From positions 1 to 6,024 of the forward strand of contig CAITYI010000303.1 in the NCBI GenBank assembly GCA_903896585.1: a DNA stretch of 6,024 bases, written 5' to 3'. Of this stretch, positions 1 through 6,024 are shown piece after piece. Position numbers and translations under genes: made by a program. A model generated the notes under the pieces. It did no database searches and was not told the origin of the DNA. It saw only the letters and a program-made list of their open reading frames with translations. Source of the DNA: an uncultured bacterium (GTDB lineage Bacteria > Actinomycetota > Actinomycetes > S36-B12). The stretch's first letter is position 1. Each line of letters starts with the position of its first letter.

Positions 1-2093
1 GCCTGGGCATAGGCGGTTGATTCCAATTGAATTTGGGCAGGGCTACCAAAATTCTGACCATCGGGTGTGAGTAATTGAACATCGGTATTCAAAGCGCGGC
101 CACCAACCACTTGAGCATTAAGTTCCACACTCACTTTTTTGCCGGGCTCAATTGTGATACCAAATAATGGGTCACTGATTAACCGTGCACTTGGTGATCC
201 GCGAAGTTGTACCCCAACTGTGACGGCTCGATCAAGATCATTGGCGATTGTCACCGGGACCAGTCCCTCATCGCCGGAAAGGGTGATGGTTCCTGAAGAA
301 AGGGCGTATACCTGACTGATCTGTTCGGACAGTCCGGCCCGAACACTGCGCAGCAACTCAAGTCCGGTCTCTGGGTCATCGCGCCAAGCAGCTGATTCAG
401 TGCGCAGAATCGCCTCTGCATAAGAATCAGAGAAACCGCTGGGGTTATCTAAAATTGCCGTGAGCGAGGCAAGTTGAGTAGATGCCCGCTGAACCTGGGT
501 TAAATACTGTGGAGTTAATTCCGAATCCTTGGCTCGTGGTCCGTAGCCACCACGCTTGCGAGCAGTTGTGGTAGCCCCTTCTTCCAGCAAATCCGTTAAG
601 GTCGCGCTTTTCAGCCACGGTGCCGTATCCGTGGCAGAAAGTAGCTCATTCAAAGTGGATTTATTGGGATTCCATCGGATATTGGCAGGGCCGACCACCA
701 TGAAACGGGAAAGAGCATCAGCCGGAACAAGTTGACTGGCCAACAAAGTCTCCGCAAGAAATCTTTGACGTAGTTCAATCGATTGGGAGCGTGAATTCTG
801 AGATAGTCCCAAGGTGTTGGTGAGCCGACTGTCGATTAACACTGCATTCATAGCACCGAATGTGGTGCCAATCACCCCAAGCCCAGTACTGGGTATATCG
901 GTGTTCACAGCAGGGAGGGCACTGGAGTTCACAATGACCGTACGCACACCTGAGGAAGCGAGTACATCTGCGGTCTTACTATTGAGGCGCCCAAATGGTG
1001 CCCAGTAAATGGTTCCACTGATACTGCTACCAAGAATTGTCGAAGCAACCGCAGGAGCCATGGTTGTTGCTCGCACTAAATCCACGTCCATTTGTGCCCG
1101 CTCCAATGCACTCGCATCAACATCGGCATATGGCATGACCCGCAAAGGCAATCGATCGCTTACGGAATCTTTGCTACTCGGTGTGGCAGCGGCGAGAGCA
1201 GCATTTAAACGAGTGAGCCAATTTCCAGCACTCGCGGATAGATCACCAACCGCAACCTGATTCCGGTCTTCAGATTCGTCATTTCCGGAAACACTTCCGG
1301 AGTCACCGGCATTTGTGTCTGTCACTCGCACCTGATACCCAGAAGCAATATCGGTGGCGGATTGGAGCAACTCAGGATCTGCAATCCACGTGACCTTGCT
1401 TGGATTATTGGCACCAATGGTTAATAGGTTGTCGAGCCTGCCACCGAGTGCCAACGATTGTGGCGTGTCTTCATTGAGAAATACGCCATCGGCCTCGCGT
1501 GCCGGGTAGTCGGCAAGGGGCCACAGCCACACCAAGGAAATCGGATCAATCTCCGAAGTCACCCACGGCAGAAATGTGCGTGACCCGCCAATTCGGACAA
1601 GTCCGGTATTACCCGCGGTGGCGCCGAGGACTTCGACCATGATGCTGTACACACCATCTTTGCCCAGCGGCAATGAATCAAAGGGTTCCTGAATCAAAAA
1701 TGATCTTTCATCGCCGGCACGCAATGGGCCCGGTATCTCAACGAGGGTGCGATCCAGGAAGTAATCAATAGGGTCTCTCTCCGGGACCAAGGCTAGTTCG
1801 GCAATTTCAGTGATGCTGGAGCGCGATTGCAGGGGTCCAGCGGAAAGTCCTAACCGTATCGAAACTTGGTCAATCGAGGTACCCGATGTATTCACCAATC
1901 TGCCTGAGATTCGCAAGGTATCCCCGGGTGCCGGGATAACCGGAGTGAGGTCGTCCAGGACAACCGTGACCTGAGATCCCAGGGGATCCGCGTAAATGGC
2001 AGCTGGTTGGGCCACCGAAAGAATTGTTGGGGACAGAAGAGCAATGACCAGACCGCTCAGCAGCATCCGTATCCTGCCACGAGGTGTCGCCAT
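1..2093 (-). CDS. DUF6049 family exported protein, C-terminus cut by window edge
   Basis: This frame is open for 697 codons from an ATG at 2093 to the left edge, so the gene is partial at its 3' end. The N-terminus is a signal peptide: basic residues (R5, R7, R9), a hydrophobic core at about 11-28, and a possible cleavage after AIYA at 32-35. An Ig-like region follows (about 40-170), then a long alpha/beta region (about 180-600) with the family-type blocks VWLWPLADYP (188-197), TWIADPELL (235-243), GYQV (252-255), PYADVD (321-326) and IYWAPFG (362-368). A beta-rich block (SGTITLSG at 600-607, PVTIANDL at 613-620) ends near ESTAYAQ. In the family this is normally followed by a single membrane anchor, which would lie off-window. 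The protein probably acts at the outer face of the cytoplasmic membrane. Relatives sit beside pcnA and murJ, which hints at envelope work, but the biochemical function is unknown. No Shine-Dalgarno precedes the ATG, and a -10 box places transcription start on it. Confidence 0.88.
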   Translation of the reverse strand, partial: MATPRGRIRMLLSGLVIALLSPTILSVAQPAAIYADPLGSQVTVVLDDLTPVIPAPGDTLRISGRLVNTSGTSIDQVSIRLGLSAGPLQSRSSITEIAELALVPERDPIDYFLDRTLVEIPGPLRAGDERSFLIQEPFDSLPLGKDGVYSIMVEVLGATAGNTGLVRIGGSRTFLPWVTSEIDPISLVWLWPLADYPAREADGVFLNEDTPQSLALGGRLDNLLTIGANNPSKVTWIADPELLQSATDIASGYQVRVTDTNAGDSGSVSGNDESEDRNQVAVGDLSASAGNWLTRLNAALAAATPSSKDSVSDRLPLRVMPYADVDASALERAQMDVDLVRATTMAPAVASTILGSSISGTIYWAPFGRLNSKTADVLASSGVRTVIVNSSALPAVNTDIPSTGLGVIGTTFGAMNAVLIDSRLTNTLGLSQNSRSQSIELRQRFLAETLLASQLVPADALSRFMVVGPANIRWNPNKSTLNELLSATDTAPWLKSATLTDLLEEGATTTARKRGGYGPRAKDSELTPQYLTQVQRASTQLASLTAILDNPSGFSDSYAEAILRTESAAWRDDPETGLELLRSVRAGLSEQISQVYALSSGTITLSGDEGLVPVTIANDLDRAVTVGVQLRGSPSARLISDPLFGITIEPGKKVSVELNAQVVGGRALNTDVQLLTPDGQNFGSPAQIQLESTAYAQ
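774..1323 (-). other. Central part of the DUF6049 alpha/beta domain with a Gly/Ser/Asp/Glu-rich insert
   Basis: Residues about 258-278 (DTNAGDSGSVSGNDESEDRNQ region, about 1320-1260) are low complexity, acidic and probably disordered. They sit between the GYQV block and the helix LSASAGNWLTRLNAAL (285-300). Family members usually have a variable loop at this point before the conserved YADxD motif, so I read it as a surface loop of the barrel-like domain rather than a domain boundary. The insert is encoded partly by repeats of the hexamer TTCCGG (plus strand, about 1282-1300), which suggests local slippage growth. Confidence 0.4.
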
Positions 2094-2129
2094 ATGGTGA
2101 GGATAAACCGCTGAGGTGGTTATCCTTGG
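2093..2129 (-). promoter_or_regulatory. Probable leaderless promoter of the DUF6049 gene
   Basis: On the minus strand TATCCT (2105-2100) matches the TANNNT pattern of actinobacterial -10 boxes. Its last T is followed by six bases and then the A of the ATG at 2093, which is the standard -10 to +1 distance. The transcript would therefore begin at the start codon, which explains the missing Shine-Dalgarno. The -35 region (about 2123-2129) does not resemble TTGACA. It is not proven by sequence alone. Confidence 0.5.
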
Positions 2130-2135
2130 TTCCCG
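2098..2135 (+). promoter_or_regulatory. Probable promoter of the CCA-adding enzyme gene, leaderless or nearly so
   Basis: TATCCT at 2121-2126 fits TANNNT and lies eight bases before the GTG at 2135, so transcription would begin at 2133-2135. A -35 at 17-base spacing would be TGAGGA (2098-2103), a poor match. If this box is used, the more upstream GTG (2084) and the TTG (2126) would lie upstream of, or within, the promoter and could not be translation starts from this transcript. Confidence 0.45.
2100..2126. repeat. Inverted repeat carrying both divergent -10 boxes
   Basis: The left arm AGGATAAACC (2100-2109) and the right arm GGTTATCCT (2118-2126) are reverse complements apart from one extra A in the left arm; eight bases separate them. 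Each arm ends in TATCCT when read outward, so each arm is the -10 hexamer of one of the two divergent genes. The symmetry may simply reflect back-to-back promoters, or it may be a binding site for a dimeric regulator; the sequence cannot separate these. Confidence 0.6.
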
Positions 2136-3574
2136 TGTCCACTTCCCTCCAACGCACTGCAATTGAGAACCTTGGCAGCGTTGCGGATTTGATCCGTGAA
2201 CTTGGTGCGCGATTTAACAGTTCGGGACACCAATTAGCGCTCGTTGGTGGACCCGTGCGCGATGCACTTCTCGGTCGAATCACCGATTCTTCGGATTTAG
2301 ACTTCACCACCGATGCGCACCCGGAGCAGATTATTTCGTGTCTATCCGGTTGGGCGGACAATATTTGGGATACCGGAATCAAATTCGGCACGATTAGTGC
2401 CCAAAAAAATGATCGATCCGTGGAAATCACCACCTACCGGACCGAGAGTTACCGTGAGGAGTCGCGCAAACCCGAAGTGACATTCGGCTTGAGCTTGGAA
2501 GAGGATCTCAGTCGGCGGGATTTCACCATCAATTCAATGGCTTTGACACTTCCAGATTTGGAATTCGTCGATCTATTTAATGGTGTTGAGGATTTAGAGC
2601 GCCAACTGATCCGGACTCCACTCACCGCACAGGAATCATTTAACGATGATCCACTTCGCATGATGCGTGCTGCTCGATTTGCCGGGCAATTGAACTTTGT
2701 AATCGCCCCAGATGTCCTTGAAGCAATGCGTGAACAGGCTTCACGTTTGGAAATCGTGTCCGCTGAACGCATTCGCGATGAACTCATCAAGATCATCATG
2801 TCTGCGAACCCGAGAGCAGCGTTGACTCCACTCGTGGAAACTGGTGTGGTGGAATATGTGTTGCCAGAAATTCCACTACTCAAATTGGAAACAGATGAAC
2901 ACCACCATCACAAGGATGTGTACGAGCACAGCTTGACGGTCCTTGAACAAGCAATTGATTTAGAGAAAACCCATGAGCCACAGCTACCCCCCGACTTGAC
3001 CTTGCGACTTGCAGCTCTCCTCCACGACATTGGCAAACCAAAAACTCGTAAGTTCGAATCAGATGGTCGCGTGTCATTTCATCACCATGAAGTTGTGGGT
3101 GCCCGAATGACCCAAAAACGGCTGAAAGCCCTGCGATTTAGCAATGAACAAATTGACGATATTTCACTTCTGGTGGAATTGCATTTGCGTTTTCACGGAT
3201 ACGGCACGGGAGAGTGGACGGATTCAGCCGTGCGGCGTTATGTTCGCGATGCCGGACCGATGTTGCTTCGCCTTCACAAATTAACTCGCGCCGATTCCAC
3301 AACACGTAATGAGCGCCGTGCGGCGAAACTTCAACGGGCATACGACAACTTAGAGGCTCGCATCGGAGTGTTGGCGGCACAAGAAGAACTTAATGCGATC
3401 CGACCCGATCTCGACGGTGCACAAATTATGGAGATACTGGGAATTGGACCCGGGCGTGAGGTGGGTGAAGCCTATAAATTCCTTTTGGAATTTAGGTTAG
3501 ATCGCGGACCTCAATCACCTCAACTTGCTCAACAAGCACTTCTTGCATGGTGGGCCGCGCGGAAGCCCGAATAA
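2135..3574 (+). CDS. pcnA: CCA tRNA nucleotidyltransferase, actinobacterial HD-domain type
   Basis: The enzyme adds or repairs the 3'-terminal CCA of tRNAs from CTP and ATP in the cytoplasm; it is a class II nucleotidyltransferase often annotated pcnA or cca in actinobacteria. In the 479-residue protein I see the nucleotide-binding GGPVRD (38-43), the metal-binding pair in SDLDF (D54 and D56), the RRDFTINSMAL motif (127-137), DPLRMMRAARFA (172-183) and ERIRDELIKI (211-220). An HD phosphohydrolase domain follows, with HHHHKDVYEHS (256-266), the HD pair in LLHDIGKPK (297-298) and HHHE (316-319). The C-terminus keeps the tryptophan-rich LLAWWA. The length matches the family (about 480). The GTG at 2135 is chosen because it follows a -10 box. 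Alternatives are TTG 2126 (GAGGTGG nine bases upstream) and GTG 2084, which would overlap the divergent gene. Its 3' end overlaps the convergent gene by 83 bases. Confidence 0.96.
   Translation: MSTSLQRTAIENLGSVADLIRELGARFNSSGHQLALVGGPVRDALLGRITDSSDLDFTTDAHPEQIISCLSGWADNIWDTGIKFGTISAQKNDRSVEITTYRTESYREESRKPEVTFGLSLEEDLSRRDFTINSMALTLPDLEFVDLFNGVEDLERQLIRTPLTAQESFNDDPLRMMRAARFAGQLNFVIAPDVLEAMREQASRLEIVSAERIRDELIKIIMSANPRAALTPLVETGVVEYVLPEIPLLKLETDEHHHHKDVYEHSLTVLEQAIDLEKTHEPQLPPDLTLRLAALLHDIGKPKTRKFESDGRVSFHHHEVVGARMTQKRLKALRFSNEQIDDISLLVELHLRFHGYGTGEWTDSAVRRYVRDAGPMLLRLHKLTRADSTTRNERRAAKLQRAYDNLEARIGVLAAQEELNAIRPDLDGAQIMEILGIGPGREVGEAYKFLLEFRLDRGPQSPQLAQQALLAWWAARKPE
3475..3494. repeat. Perfect 8-bp inverted repeat at the stop of the convergent membrane gene
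   Basis: The arms TAAATTCC (3475-3482) and GGAATTTA (3487-3494) are exact reverse complements around a TTTT loop. The minus-strand stop codon TAA is the first three bases of the hairpin in that direction. The stem is A/T-rich and no clear U tract follows (TATAGG), so it is at best a weak terminator or RNA 3'-end structure for the minus-strand operon. On the plus strand it lies within codons for YKFLLEFR of the CCA enzyme, so it may be coincidental. Confidence 0.35.
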
Positions 3575-4769
3575 AGATTTCCAATACCGTCCACACACCA
3601 GCCATGAGCAAGGTGAACATGACCCCCGAAATACTGCCGAGGTATGTGCCACTCAATAGGAATATCAGCCAAAAAACAATGACGCCCCAGCGGATCCAGG
3701 GTGCATAGGGTCCGAGAATATCGCCCGTTTTCAATCCGGTACGAGCAGCTATTTCATTCAGACCATTAGTGAAGTGCCCACGAATGTTGTAAGCAGAATT
3801 AGTCCGGCCGGCGAGCCACCCTCCCACAATAATCAGGATTCCCAGGACAAAGAGCGCCTGTACGCCCGTCACCAAATAGGCCAGGAAGTTTTGATACACA
3901 ATCACAGATGCTTTTTCAAATATTGATCCGACAAATTGATTGGTGAACGTCCCTTCGCCAAAGATCACGGCTGCATAGATCAGTACAGCGCTGGCCGCCA
4001 CCACAATTCCCACCGCTACCGCGGTGCGCGCTCGTCTGCGAGCTAACAGGATCGCTCCAATAAAGATGAACGCAACAATGACCACTATCCAATTCAGTAA
4101 TGGGGCGGTGAAGGAATAAATGGTTCGAATTTGATCCAAGGCGGGAACGCTCATGAGAACAAATTGGCGATCAGTTTGGGGGACCGTCACATTTGCTGCG
4201 AAAGAAATACCTTGTTCAACGAGTTTCTGTTGTCCAAGAGCAATGAGTGGATCCAAGTTCAGAACCAGATTGTCACCTTCAATTTGCATGGGACCGCCAG
4301 GTTCTCCTTCAAGAATGGCGATGAGTCCTTTTTGTGCTGCAACATTGAGGGTTAACCAAGCCTGCGTAAATGCCTCAGATGTTACGAAAGTGTTTACGGC
4401 CTGGCCAATTAACCCTTCGATCCCGGTGGCAATTGGACCGGAAAGCCTTTCCCCCACGATGGGAAGGCCGGGAAGTAGCCCGCCGAGAAATTCGCTGACA
4501 ATCGCTTCAGTGTCAACCTGTTCGAGAATGGCGTTGGTGACGACTTCACCAAATGCGGCCTGAACTTCCGGATCAGCTCCAATCGGGCCTATTGTTTCGA
4601 TGTAGCGCTCCGCGTCAATGACGGTCGAGTGTGCCCAGTGCCCGGCCACCGCAACCGGGGTCAGGATTGTGGCAAGAACAAAGACAATGATCGAGAAAAT
4701 AGTTCGCGGGCGAATTCGATCTCGGGTTACGGGACTCTTTTGATAGGACTCAGTGGCACTAATAGGCAT
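3492..4769 (-). CDS. Uncharacterised actinobacterial integral membrane protein
   Basis: The protein has 425 residues and I cannot assign a function. After a basic N-terminus (R16, R18, R20, R22) comes TM1 (about 23-43), then an extracytoplasmic domain of about 180 residues (44-223). This domain is rich in amphipathic helices and has DAERYIETIGPIGADPEVQ (52-70) and a SEAFTQAWLTLN segment (131-142). Five further hydrophobic segments follow at about 224-243, 250-270, 296-319, 358-376 and 380-399. The RRRAR after TM2 supports an inside location there. The layout, with a long outer domain after TM1 and a membrane bundle behind it, resembles a widespread hypothetical membrane protein family of actinobacteria; that link is from memory. 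It starts nine bases after the transporter stop and has a good ribosome binding site. The last residues, after about 400, form a charged tail (VEQVEVIEVRDLT) encoded antisense to the CCA gene. Confidence 0.85.
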   Translation of the reverse strand: MPISATESYQKSPVTRDRIRPRTIFSIIVFVLATILTPVAVAGHWAHSTVIDAERYIETIGPIGADPEVQAAFGEVVTNAILEQVDTEAIVSEFLGGLLPGLPIVGERLSGPIATGIEGLIGQAVNTFVTSEAFTQAWLTLNVAAQKGLIAILEGEPGGPMQIEGDNLVLNLDPLIALGQQKLVEQGISFAANVTVPQTDRQFVLMSVPALDQIRTIYSFTAPLLNWIVVIVAFIFIGAILLARRRARTAVAVGIVVAASAVLIYAAVIFGEGTFTNQFVGSIFEKASVIVYQNFLAYLVTGVQALFVLGILIIVGGWLAGRTNSAYNIRGHFTNGLNEIAARTGLKTGDILGPYAPWIRWGVIVFWLIFLLSGTYLGSISGVMFTLLMAGVWTVLEIFIRASARPTMQEVLVEQVEVIEVRDLT

Positions 4770-4775
4770 GGCAGC

Positions 4776-4780
4776 ACCCT
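4776..4780 (-). promoter_or_regulatory. Ribosome binding site overlapping the transporter stop codon
   Basis: On the minus strand AGGGT (4780-4776) sits six bases before the ATG at 4769 and shares bases with the TAG stop (4781-4779) of the upstream gene. This supports the chosen start and suggests translational coupling of the two genes. It contrasts with the two divergent genes at about 2100, which lack a leader. Confidence 0.6.
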
Positions 4781-6024
4781 ACAGAACCCCTTCCTCAGGA
4801 ACAACAGGATTACGTTTTTTGAAGTACCACAGACTCGCGATGGCTAAAAGGATCCCAATGACGATATACAACACGGGGGCAATCCCGCTCTGAGGAGCAA
4901 GCAGGGCAACGACAAGGATGCCGATAACGAGCGCGATATTCACGGTCATGTCAAAAATTGCAAAGACGCGACCCAAGCTGTTGTCGGGAATATCTCGCTG
5001 AATTACGGTATCTGAACACACTTTGACCGCCTGACCGGCGAGACCCAAACTGAATCCAGTGACCGCCAAAGCCGCAAAATTGGTTTCTGATGAACCCCAG
5101 GCGAGTACCACCATGCCCACGGAAGCTTGGAGCACCACCACGGATGACCAACGGATGATTCCGATTCGACGAGTTACCCAGGGTGTGAGCACGGCGGCAA
5201 TGAGGGCTGCGGTGGCGGAGAAACCCGAAAGAATCGCAAAGTCCGCAAGTGCCGCATTGGGTTCACTCGGTGAGTGAAATGTATTTCGCAGCAGTAGAAG
5301 TGATCCCACGATTATGACACCAAATGAAATGCGATTGATGGCAACAAGGAGAACGGCTCTTCCGGCATCCCGATATTCGAATAAGGCTTTTGCTCCATTA
5401 ACCAGGTCGTGACTCACACCTTGAAGTGAATCGACCATGCGGCGCGTCAAGGGAGCATCAGGTCCGAGTGCCCGTGTCGCGAGTGTTGCGGCAATCAATC
5501 CGGCGGAAAAAAAAAGCGCCCATCGCGAAAAGGAGAAGTGCCGTGGTGCCGGAGTCGCCACCGCCGAATATTTCGCGGATCCCGAGTCCCGTGATGCCAC
5601 CAATGACAAATGCGATAGTTCCGGATGTCGGCGTTAACGCATTTGCCGTTATTAACTGCTGCCCACTGGCCACATGTGGAAGTGATGCTGATAATCCGGC
5701 CAGAACAAATCGACCCACACCGAGCACACTCAAGACGAAGAGTCCAAGCAGCCACGAGTCATTGCCACCTAAGACGACTGCAATAACTGGAATCACAAAA
5801 AGGGATTTCAATAGGTTAGCTCGAAAGAGAATATTTCTGCGCGACCAGCGATCCAAGAAGACACCGATGAATGGGCCCAGAATCGAATAAGGAACCAGCA
5901 GGATCGCAAATGCGGCAGCAATCGCTGTGGCGTTTGGTTCACGTTCTGGTGAGAAAAGAACGAAGGTTGCTAGCGCAGCTTGGAAGAAGCCGTCGCCGAA
6001 TTGCCCAACGAGTCGGGTGCTGTA
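4779..6024 (-). CDS. Major Facilitator Superfamily transporter, frameshifted at a T9 run, N-terminus off-window
   Basis: Two overlapping frames make one transporter: 6024 to about 5516 in one frame, then about 5507 to the stop at 4779 in another. Removing one T from the T9 run at 5515-5507 joins them into 414 visible residues, close to a complete MFS protein; probably only a short N-terminal piece is missing. The N half carries the loop 2-3 signature GVFLDRWSRR (54-63 of the joined protein). About 11-12 hydrophobic segments are visible. The C half has the block SDTVIQRDIPDNSLGRVFAIFD (about 337-358), typical of EntS-like efflux permeases (MFS_3 type). A drug or siderophore-like exporter is likely by family, but the substrate is unknown. 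The shift falls in the sixth helix, between LLLFAMGA and FFSAGLIAA. Unjoined, the first frame ends after 18 unrelated residues at 5458. It is upstream in an operon with the membrane protein at 3492-4769. Confidence 0.85.
5507..5515 (-). other. Homopolymer frameshift site (T9 on the coding strand)
   Basis: Nine consecutive A on the plus strand are T9 in the transporter message, in the context GGCGC-T9-CCGCC. With eight T the reading is A-F-F-S-A-G and the frame continues to the normal transporter stop. With nine T the frame ends at 5458. Causes could be an uncorrected sequencing error, a real inactivating or phase-variable mutation, or polymerase slippage on the run. A ribosomal shift would have to be +1, so the common -1 slippery mechanism does not fit. 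Confidence 0.8.

Noticed and set aside
814..1260. Two consecutive plus-strand open frames
   Set aside because: They lie antisense to the well-supported DUF6049 protein and have no recognisable motifs.
2090..2097. Palindrome CCATATGG over the DUF6049 start codon
   Set aside because: An eight-base palindrome is expected by chance at this scale and does not extend; I see no reason to call it an operator.
1870..2433. A 187-codon minus-strand open frame across the divergent region
   Set aside because: It is out of phase with the DUF6049 frame and runs antisense through the CCA gene's N-terminal catalytic motifs; its composition (Ser/Arg/Pro/Gly/Cys-rich) is that of a shadow frame.
2899..2913. 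Histidine cluster HHHHK in the CCA enzyme as an unusual metal site or insertion
   Set aside because: A histidine-rich EHHxHKDVY segment is normal at the start of the HD domain in actinobacterial CCA enzymes.
4131..4563. Plus-strand open frames of 74 and 136 codons
   Set aside because: They are antisense to the ectodomain of the membrane protein, whose frame has clear membrane topology and a ribosome binding site; they look like shadows.
5520..5609. ATG at 5609 as a true start of a separate 276-residue transporter protein
   Set aside because: Its first 34 or so residues are read out of frame from the transporter's own coding sequence and show no membrane character, whereas the joined frame gives a continuous helix.
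5426..5890. Plus-strand frame of 154 codons with Pro/Arg-rich composition
   Set aside because: It is antisense to the N-terminal half of the MFS transporter, which contains the DRWSRR signature; no evidence of independent coding.
1..6024. A hidden novel system such as a defence island, toxin-antitoxin pair, CRISPR array or insertion sequence
   Set aside because: No spaced direct repeats, terminal inverted repeats, transposase motifs or small paired genes are visible; every base except short gaps is in housekeeping or envelope genes.

Overview
The window looks like ordinary chromosomal DNA from a member of the Actinomycetota with a moderate, roughly even base composition. The evidence is an HD-domain CCA-adding enzyme of the actinobacterial type placed back to back with a DUF6049 exported protein. 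That pairing is a conserved actinobacterial neighbourhood; in mycobacteria and many relatives it continues into the lipid II flippase gene murJ. The moderate composition would suit a small-genome aquatic lineage such as freshwater Microbacteriaceae or Nanopelagicales, but that placement is inference. I see no mobile element, CRISPR array, tRNA, rRNA or defence system.

Layout: (1) bases 1-2093, minus strand, hold all but the C-terminus of a DUF6049 protein that runs off the left edge. (2) About 2093-2135 is a very short divergent control region in which two TATCCT -10 boxes form the arms of an inverted repeat; both flanking genes look leaderless or nearly so. (3) 2135-3574, plus strand, is the CCA tRNA nucleotidyltransferase. 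(4) 3492-4769, minus strand, is an uncharacterised membrane protein with about six transmembrane segments; its 3' end overlaps the 3' end of the CCA gene by 83 bases. (5) 4779-6024, minus strand, is a Major Facilitator Superfamily transporter that runs off the right edge and is split into two frames at a run of nine T (coding strand). Genes 5 and 4 are 9 bases apart and form an operon transcribed leftwards.

Together the window holds one tRNA-maturation gene flanked by genes for cell-envelope proteins: an exported, probably membrane-anchored protein of unknown function, a transporter and a membrane protein of unknown function. Coding density is almost complete, with no gap above about 45 bases. 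The points most worth checking are the homopolymer frameshift in the transporter, the symmetric divergent leaderless promoters, and the tail-to-tail coding overlap.
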